The notes under the pieces are model-generated. The model made no database searches and had not been told where the DNA came from. It worked only from the letters and a program-made list of their open reading frames with translations. From JABDJZ01 sp047619685 (GTDB taxonomy: Bacteria > Bacteroidota > Rhodothermia > Rhodothermales > UBA10348): a stretch of 11,202 nt of DNA. The position numbers and the translations under genes were made by a program. Position 1 is the stretch's first letter. Every line of letters begins with the position of its first letter. The DNA is taken from positions 1-11,202 of the forward strand of contig JBLHLC010000079.1 in the NCBI GenBank assembly GCA_047619685.1, given 5' to 3'. This document shows, piece after piece, positions 7,282-11,202 of this stretch.

Positions 7282-7506
7282 GACGTTGTCGACTACCTAT
7301 GCCATGTGGGGATGCGCCAAGACATCTACTTCCTGTGGCGGCCGGTGCTGAGCGACCCTCGGGACGACATGGTCTTGGAGGTTGGCATCGCATCAGCAGC
7401 TGACGCCATCGTGACATTCAATGAACGTGATTTTCGCAAGGCCAGTACATTTGACATCGCGATCGTGACGCCACTCGACTACTTGAAAACGGAGGCATTG
7501 CTATGA
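7282..7506 (+). pseudogene. PIN-domain toxin remnant (N-terminal half missing)
   Basis: The visible protein is the C-terminal half of a PIN_3-type ribonuclease toxin. The diagnostic stretch is YFLWRPVLSDPRDDMVLEVG followed by ADAIVTFNERDFRKA and VTPLDYLKTEAL. Homology can be followed upstream to DVVDYLC at 7282, but the frame is closed by TAA at 7267-7269. The N-terminal half, which holds the first catalytic aspartate and the next acidic residue of the PIN active site, is therefore absent. Family members are about 135-150 residues; roughly 74 remain here. Internal starts (GTG 7306, ATG 7312) could still yield a short peptide, but nuclease activity is not expected. The stop overlaps the antitoxin start (ATGA at 7503-7506), the usual layout of such pairs. 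The lost 5' end faces the upstream region of the 891-aa kinase. Confidence 0.8.
7491..7495 (+). promoter_or_regulatory. Strong Shine-Dalgarno of the antitoxin gene
   Basis: GGAGG ends 7 nt before the ATG at 7503. It lies inside the PIN remnant and gives the antitoxin an initiation site independent of translation through the toxin remnant. It contrasts with the kinase genes in this window, none of which shows such a site. Confidence 0.7.
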
Positions 7507-7739
7507 GTACCCTGAGTTTAAGACTCCCGAACTCGCTCCACGACCGGCTGCGCCAACTTTCGGAGGCGGAGGGGGTCTCCATGAACCAGTTCATCTCGAC
7601 CGCCGTGGCCGAAAAAATGGCAGCCCTGATGACTGAGGACTATCTGGAGAAGAGGGCAGCCCGTGGCTCAAGAGAGCGCTTTGCTAACGCTCTCTCACAG
7701 ATTCCTGACAGACCGTCGGACCCTGAAGACGCCCGGTAG
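7503..7739 (+). CDS. Ribbon-helix-helix antitoxin, HicB/CopG-like (78 aa)
   Basis: The N-terminus TLSLRLPNSLHDRLRQLSEAEG followed by VSMNQFISTAVAEKMAAL is a textbook ribbon-helix-helix DNA-binding domain. Residues 3-9 form the beta-strand that would enter the major groove, and two helices follow at about 10-22 and 26-42. The tail (YLEKRAARGSRERFANALSQ) is the kind of flexible segment that wraps the PIN partner. Family members repress their own operon and neutralise the toxin. Here the gene overlaps the stop of the PIN remnant (ATGA) and keeps a good Shine-Dalgarno, so it looks intact and translatable although its toxin is broken. It may persist as an orphan antitoxin or as a repressor. It is convergent with the oxidase stub, with 27 bp between stops and no obvious terminator. 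Confidence 0.85.
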   Translation: MSTLSLRLPNSLHDRLRQLSEAEGVSMNQFISTAVAEKMAALMTEDYLEKRAARGSRERFANALSQIPDRPSDPEDAR

Positions 7740-7766
7740 ATTCCGCAGGCCGAGGGCTTCCCCTTG

Positions 7767-8033
7767 CTACTGGCCCATCGCGTGTACTTCCGCTGCGACC
7801 CGAAGCCCCTTGCGAGCAGTCAGGACCCTTCCCCCGGGGCGCGTCTGAGCCTCCACGGTGACCTCGTGGCCGAGTGCCAGCAGTCTTTGGGCTGCAGTCA
7901 GACCCGACAGGCCTGCGCCAACAATCAGTATTCGCTGCGGGCCTCTGAAACCCGTCTTGAAAAGGGTCCCTGAGGCAAGCGATAACGCCGCGAGTCCTTG
8001 GCTGGATCGAACAATGAACCCGCGACGATTCAT
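7767..8033 (-). pseudogene. Flavin amine oxidase, N-terminal stub with Tat-like leader
   Basis: The 88-residue frame begins with MNRRGFIVRSSQGLAALSLA, an Arg-Arg leader plus hydrophobic stretch resembling a twin-arginine export signal. It continues into ILIVGAGLSGLTAAQRLLAL and RPGGRV, the FAD-binding Rossmann motif and following GG-R-V element of monoamine-oxidase-like flavoproteins. Such enzymes are about 450-550 residues and oxidise amines or amino acids, so more than 80% is missing, including the substrate and C-terminal FAD regions. Where relatives usually have VTVLEA or VTVFEA, this copy reads VTVEA, one residue short just before the FAD-ribose-binding glutamate. Translation past the stop gives no recognisable continuation. 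The ATG overlaps the histidine-kinase stop (ATGA at 8030-8033), so an intact version would have been the next gene in that operon. The broken end faces the antitoxin gene. Confidence 0.82.
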
Positions 8034-11000
8034 GACAATTCTATGAGCGGCAGGCAGATCACAAACGTAGCACCACCATCAGCGTTGGTTTCCACCCGCA
8101 TGGTCCCACCATGGCCCTGGGTCACGATGTCGTGAGCCATGGAGAGCCCCAGGCCGGTGCCCTCACCGGTCGGCTTGGTGGTATAAAACGGCTCGAAAAT
8201 TTTGACCCGCAGCTCTTCCGGAACACCGCGACCGTTGTCGGCGACGCGAATTTCGATCCGGTCCTTCAGGCGATGACTGGAGACCCGGATTCGTCCGTCG
8301 TCCTGGTCCCGGACCTCGTCCAGGGCGTTGACGACCAGATTGATGATGACCCGGCCCAGATCTTGAGATGCCAACTTGGCATTCCCGACATCGGGGGCAA
8401 GATCCCGATCGAGCGAGGCCTTCAGCCCCGGATACCGTGCTCGATAGCCGTGCCAGGCCAAGTTCAGGTATTCGGTCATGAAATCGTTGACCGCGACTGA
8501 GAGCCGCTCGGAATCACCCGTGCGTGCGTGCGCCATCATTCCGCGGACAATATCGTCCGCGCGCCGGCCATGCTTTGCAATCTGCATCGAGTTCAGTTGC
8601 AGACTGGCGATGAGTTCGTCCATCTCCTCGCGTTTCTCCGCCAACGCCGCCGTGTCGTTGCCTTCCACTAGGTCACGCAGTTCGCCTGCCAGTTCGGCGT
8701 TCACGTCCGCGAAGTTGTTTACAAAGTTCAGCGGGTTCTTTATTTCGTGAGCGATTCCGGCCGTCAACTGCCCGAGCGACGCCATCTTCTCCTGGTGCAC
8801 GAGTTGCTGCTGCGTTTCCCGAAGCTCGGCCACAATCCCGTTCAACTGGCGATATGCGTTCGCATTGTCCAGAGCGACAGACGCGTATGCCGAGATGGTT
8901 TGCAGCAGATTCAAGTCGTTCTGGGTGTAGGCGTGCTTCTTGAAACTCTGGACCGTGATGACCCCAAGGATCCGGTCCTGGGTCAGTAGCGGCAGGTAGA
9001 TCATAGAGCTCGGCTGCGTGGCCGCCGATCCGTCTTCCAGCATCCCGGACTCCTGCTCGAGTTCTTCGATGTACTTGCTGTACTCCAACTCCACGTCGTT
9101 TATGAAGACCGGGGCGCGATTTTCGATGCACCAGACCGGTAGCTGATTCTTGTCTTTGGTATCACGCGTGTAGGGGCGGTATCGCTTTCCGTTTTCGATT
9201 GCCATCCGGTACTCGATCTCGCTGACCTCCGGGTGATATATGCCTACTCCAAAAACAGGAGCGTCGGTCAAATCATTGATGTGGTGATATACCCTCCCGA
9301 AGATGGTTTCGAAATCCAGGGACGCGGTGATCTCCTTACCGATGTCCGACAGGCGCTCGATGTTCTTCTTGCGATCGTTGTCGGCCTGCAGGGCCCTGGC
9401 CTCGGACTCGGCGGCCTCGGCACGAAGCTCGATCTCGGCCAGATCGGCACGGGCGTGTTCGGCCTTGAGGAGGCGGTGGCGTTGGATGCGGTCTATTGCA
9501 AAGACGCCACCGGCCAACATGGCGGCGAACAGCAGGTAGGCCCACGCGGTCCGGTACCACGGCGGGAGCACGGTCACGCCAAGAGAGATTCCCTCCTCAT
9601 TCCAGACTCCATCGGGGTTGGCTGCGCGCACCCGCAGCGTATAGTCTCCGGGCGGAAGATTGGTAAACGAAGCACTCCGGGAGTTACCCGCGTCAATCCA
9701 GTCCTCGTCGTAGCCCTCCAACTGGTAGGCGTACTGGTTCCTTGATGGGTCACTGAAGTGCAGCGCCACAAAGTCGACCGCAAAGTCATTCTGGCTGTAC
9801 TCGAGTTCGATGGCGTCGGTCTGGGTGATTGGCGCGCTCAAGGCACCGCCATCAGAGGGCTGGACCTCCCTACCATTTACACGCAGGCCGGTGAATGCGA
9901 TGGTCGGTGCCGTCGGGTTGGTGTTCAGCTGCGCGGGAGCAAACGAAACGATTCCCGAGACGTCGCCGAAGTAGAGCATGCCCCCCGGGCCCCGCGTCCA
10001 GGCGTTCTGCATGAACTCCAGTTCCCGGAGTCCGTCGTCCAACCCGTAGTTGCGGAAGGTTTCGGCCTCAGGGTCGAACGCGGAAATACCCCGATTCGAG
10101 GACATCCAGAGCTGCCCATCGTCACCCTCGAGCACACCGTACAGGTGGTTGTTTGCCAGACCATCGTCTTCGGTGAAATGGCGCACCGTGCGGGTCGCCA
10201 GATCGAAACGGTTCAGACCCGCCTGTGTGGCGAGCCAGAGCACCCCCGGAACGGAGTCCATCTCGAGGATGGTCTCTATCTGCCCAGACGCCACCCCGAG
10301 GGTGTCGCGCTCATTGTAGGCATAGCGCTCAACCGCGCCGGTCTCACGATCCAGCCGTGCGAGGCCCCCGGACTGTGAAGCCAGCCACAGCCCCCCATCG
10401 CTCGCAAGCAGCGCATCCGCAATTGAGTTCGGCAGCTTGGAAAGGTCCGCAAACGAGCCCTCGTAGTTCGTCACCACTCCCGTCGCCACCTCGTAGCGCT
10501 GGAGTGCGCGGCCAATTCCACCGAGCCACAGAACGCCTGGCTCGTCAGGCGCCTCATAGATGGCGTGGATAGTGCTTCCCCACACCCGGCTCGAGTCCTC
10601 GCGCGAGGTTGCCCGTGGAATACGCTCGCAGACTAGCGTTCCTGGAGTGCAACGATTCAGACCCGAGGTCCCGACCCAAAGCGTGCCCTGAGAGTCCAGA
10701 AGAATGGACTGGACGGAGCCCTCAGGCCATAGGGTATTCGGATCGCTCTGGGAGGACCGCTGTTGCCGGACCTCTCCCGTCGCGAGGTCAAACTGAATCA
10801 ACGCGTGACTGTTTACTTCCGCGACTCCCACCCAGAGGAAGTCTTCCGAGGCGTGCATGGCCCAGACATTCCCTACGGGTAGTCCCTCTTGCGGCCGATC
10901 CGCATTGGCTGCGATGTGACGGATGGCTACCGACTTGGGATTGAATCGACCGATACCCTTGTTGCCATACCCGACCCACATCGTCCCGCTCCGATCGGCG

Positions 11001-11202
11001 AACACCGTGTTGACCTGGTTGGAGGCTAGCGAGTTGGGGTCTCCGGGGTCGTTCTCATAGCGATCGAATCGACCGGACGAGATGCTGAGGCGCAGCAGTC
11101 CGGCTGCGGATTGCGTCCAGATGACATCGCTCTGGTTGGGGTCCCACGCCAAGTGCCCGACCTGGTTATTGGCACTCCCATCAGCCTCTTCAGGGAACGG
11201 GA
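8030..11202 (-). CDS. Two-component sensor histidine kinase with Reg_prop propeller, Y_Y_Y and GAF domains (5' partial)
   Basis: The frame is open to the window edge. The residues before the internal TTG at 11152 still read as propeller, so that TTG is not the start and the true N-terminus lies outside. Numbering from it, Reg_prop-like blades recur to about residue 410 (GTMWVGYGNKGIGRF, GTLWVGTSGLNR, GVLWLATQAGLNRF, GQLWMSSNRGISAF). A Y_Y_Y domain follows at about 447-527 (YAYQLEGYDEDW), then a membrane helix at 533-553 and a charged coiled coil at 555-600. A GAF domain at about 605-765 comes next, then the phosphoacceptor H-box AHEIKNPLNF with His802. The ATPase part has Asn942 of the N-box, DNGRG at 972-976 and GTGLGL at 998-1003. 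It should sense a ligand outside the membrane, perhaps a glycan-type nutrient as in related propeller kinases, and autophosphorylate His802. No receiver domain is fused and no response regulator is in view. Its stop overlaps the start of the oxidase stub. Confidence 0.95.
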   Translation of the reverse strand, partial: PFPEEADGSANNQVGHLAWDPNQSDVIWTQSAAGLLRLSISSGRFDRYENDPGDPNSLASNQVNTVFADRSGTMWVGYGNKGIGRFNPKSVAIRHIAANADRPQEGLPVGNVWAMHASEDFLWVGVAEVNSHALIQFDLATGEVRQQRSSQSDPNTLWPEGSVQSILLDSQGTLWVGTSGLNRCTPGTLVCERIPRATSREDSSRVWGSTIHAIYEAPDEPGVLWLGGIGRALQRYEVATGVVTNYEGSFADLSKLPNSIADALLASDGGLWLASQSGGLARLDRETGAVERYAYNERDTLGVASGQIETILEMDSVPGVLWLATQAGLNRFDLATRTVRHFTEDDGLANNHLYGVLEGDDGQLWMSSNRGISAFDPEAETFRNYGLDDGLRELEFMQNAWTRGPGGMLYFGDVSGIVSFAPAQLNTNPTAPTIAFTGLRVNGREVQPSDGGALSAPITQTDAIELEYSQNDFAVDFVALHFSDPSRNQYAYQLEGYDEDWIDAGNSRSASFTNLPPGDYTLRVRAANPDGVWNEEGISLGVTVLPPWYRTAWAYLLFAAMLAGGVFAIDRIQRHRLLKAEHARADLAEIELRAEAAESEARALQADNDRKKNIERLSDIGKEITASLDFETIFGRVYHHINDLTDAPVFGVGIYHPEVSEIEYRMAIENGKRYRPYTRDTKDKNQLPVWCIENRAPVFINDVELEYSKYIEELEQESGMLEDGSAATQPSSMIYLPLLTQDRILGVITVQSFKKHAYTQNDLNLLQTISAYASVALDNANAYRQLNGIVAELRETQQQLVHQEKMASLGQLTAGIAHEIKNPLNFVNNFADVNAELAGELRDLVEGNDTAALAEKREEMDELIASLQLNSMQIAKHGRRADDIVRGMMAHARTGDSERLSVAVNDFMTEYLNLAWHGYRARYPGLKASLDRDLAPDVGNAKLASQDLGRVIINLVVNALDEVRDQDDGRIRVSSHRLKDRIEIRVADNGRGVPEELRVKIFEPFYTTKPTGEGTGLGLSMAHDIVTQGHGGTMRVETNADGGATFVICLPLIELS

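Noticed and set aside
7671..7695. Inverted repeat AGAGAGCG / CGCTCTCT with a 9-bp gap
   Set aside because: It lies inside the antitoxin coding sequence and no T-run follows; it is most likely coincidental, given by Ser/Arg/Leu codons.
11150..11152. TTG as start codon of the histidine kinase
   Set aside because: The frame stays open to the window edge and the upstream residues continue a propeller-like strand, so the true start is outside the window.

Overview
The window is bacterial, GC-rich by eye (roughly 60%), and densely coded, mostly on the minus strand. Two Hanks-type Ser/Thr kinases carry C-terminal TolB/PD40-like propellers. A giant Reg_prop/Y_Y_Y histidine kinase, an amidohydrolase tail and small toxin-antitoxin-type genes accompany them. 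Such gene families are expanded in Gemmatimonadota, Acidobacteriota and the Rhodothermota/Bacteroidota group; the sequence alone does not decide between them. The kinase starts have no visible Shine-Dalgarno, while the small antitoxin gene has a strong GGAGG.

Layout, left to right. 1-327 (+) is the C-terminal end of an amidohydrolase that begins outside the window. 364-982 (-) is a two-gene cassette: a 65-residue protein overlapping a MNT-type nucleotidyltransferase, with an inverted repeat just upstream. 1060-7159 (-) holds three tandem paralogous kinase genes. In transcription order they are a complete 891-aa kinase (4484-7159), a complete 885-aa kinase (1741-4398), and a fragment (1060-1551) that stops inside the kinase fold before the DFG motif. 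7282-7739 (+) is a PIN-toxin remnant without its N-terminal half, coupled by an ATGA overlap to an intact ribbon-helix-helix antitoxin. 7767-8033 (-) is the N-terminal stub of a flavin amine oxidase with a Tat-like leader. It is coupled by another ATGA overlap to the histidine kinase at 8030-11202, whose 5' end lies beyond the window.

The two complete Ser/Thr kinases share a nearly identical cytosolic kinase domain but have quite different membrane and extracytoplasmic propeller parts. They therefore look like duplicated signalling chassis with diverged sensors. Their upstream regions share a promoter-like arrangement; in the downstream copy a perfect inverted repeat fills the spacer. The histidine kinase is a second, unrelated membrane sensor, and no response regulator is visible.

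The most notable overall pattern is that three genes are broken (kinase fragment, PIN toxin, amine oxidase) and every break lies at the edge of a toxin-antitoxin-type cassette. This suggests that the cassettes mark past insertion/deletion junctions around the kinase array. I see no RNA genes, CRISPR arrays, IS elements or convincing intrinsic terminators, and no clearly new multi-gene system. The best candidates for follow-up are the small-protein/nucleotidyltransferase pair and the tandem kinase array.
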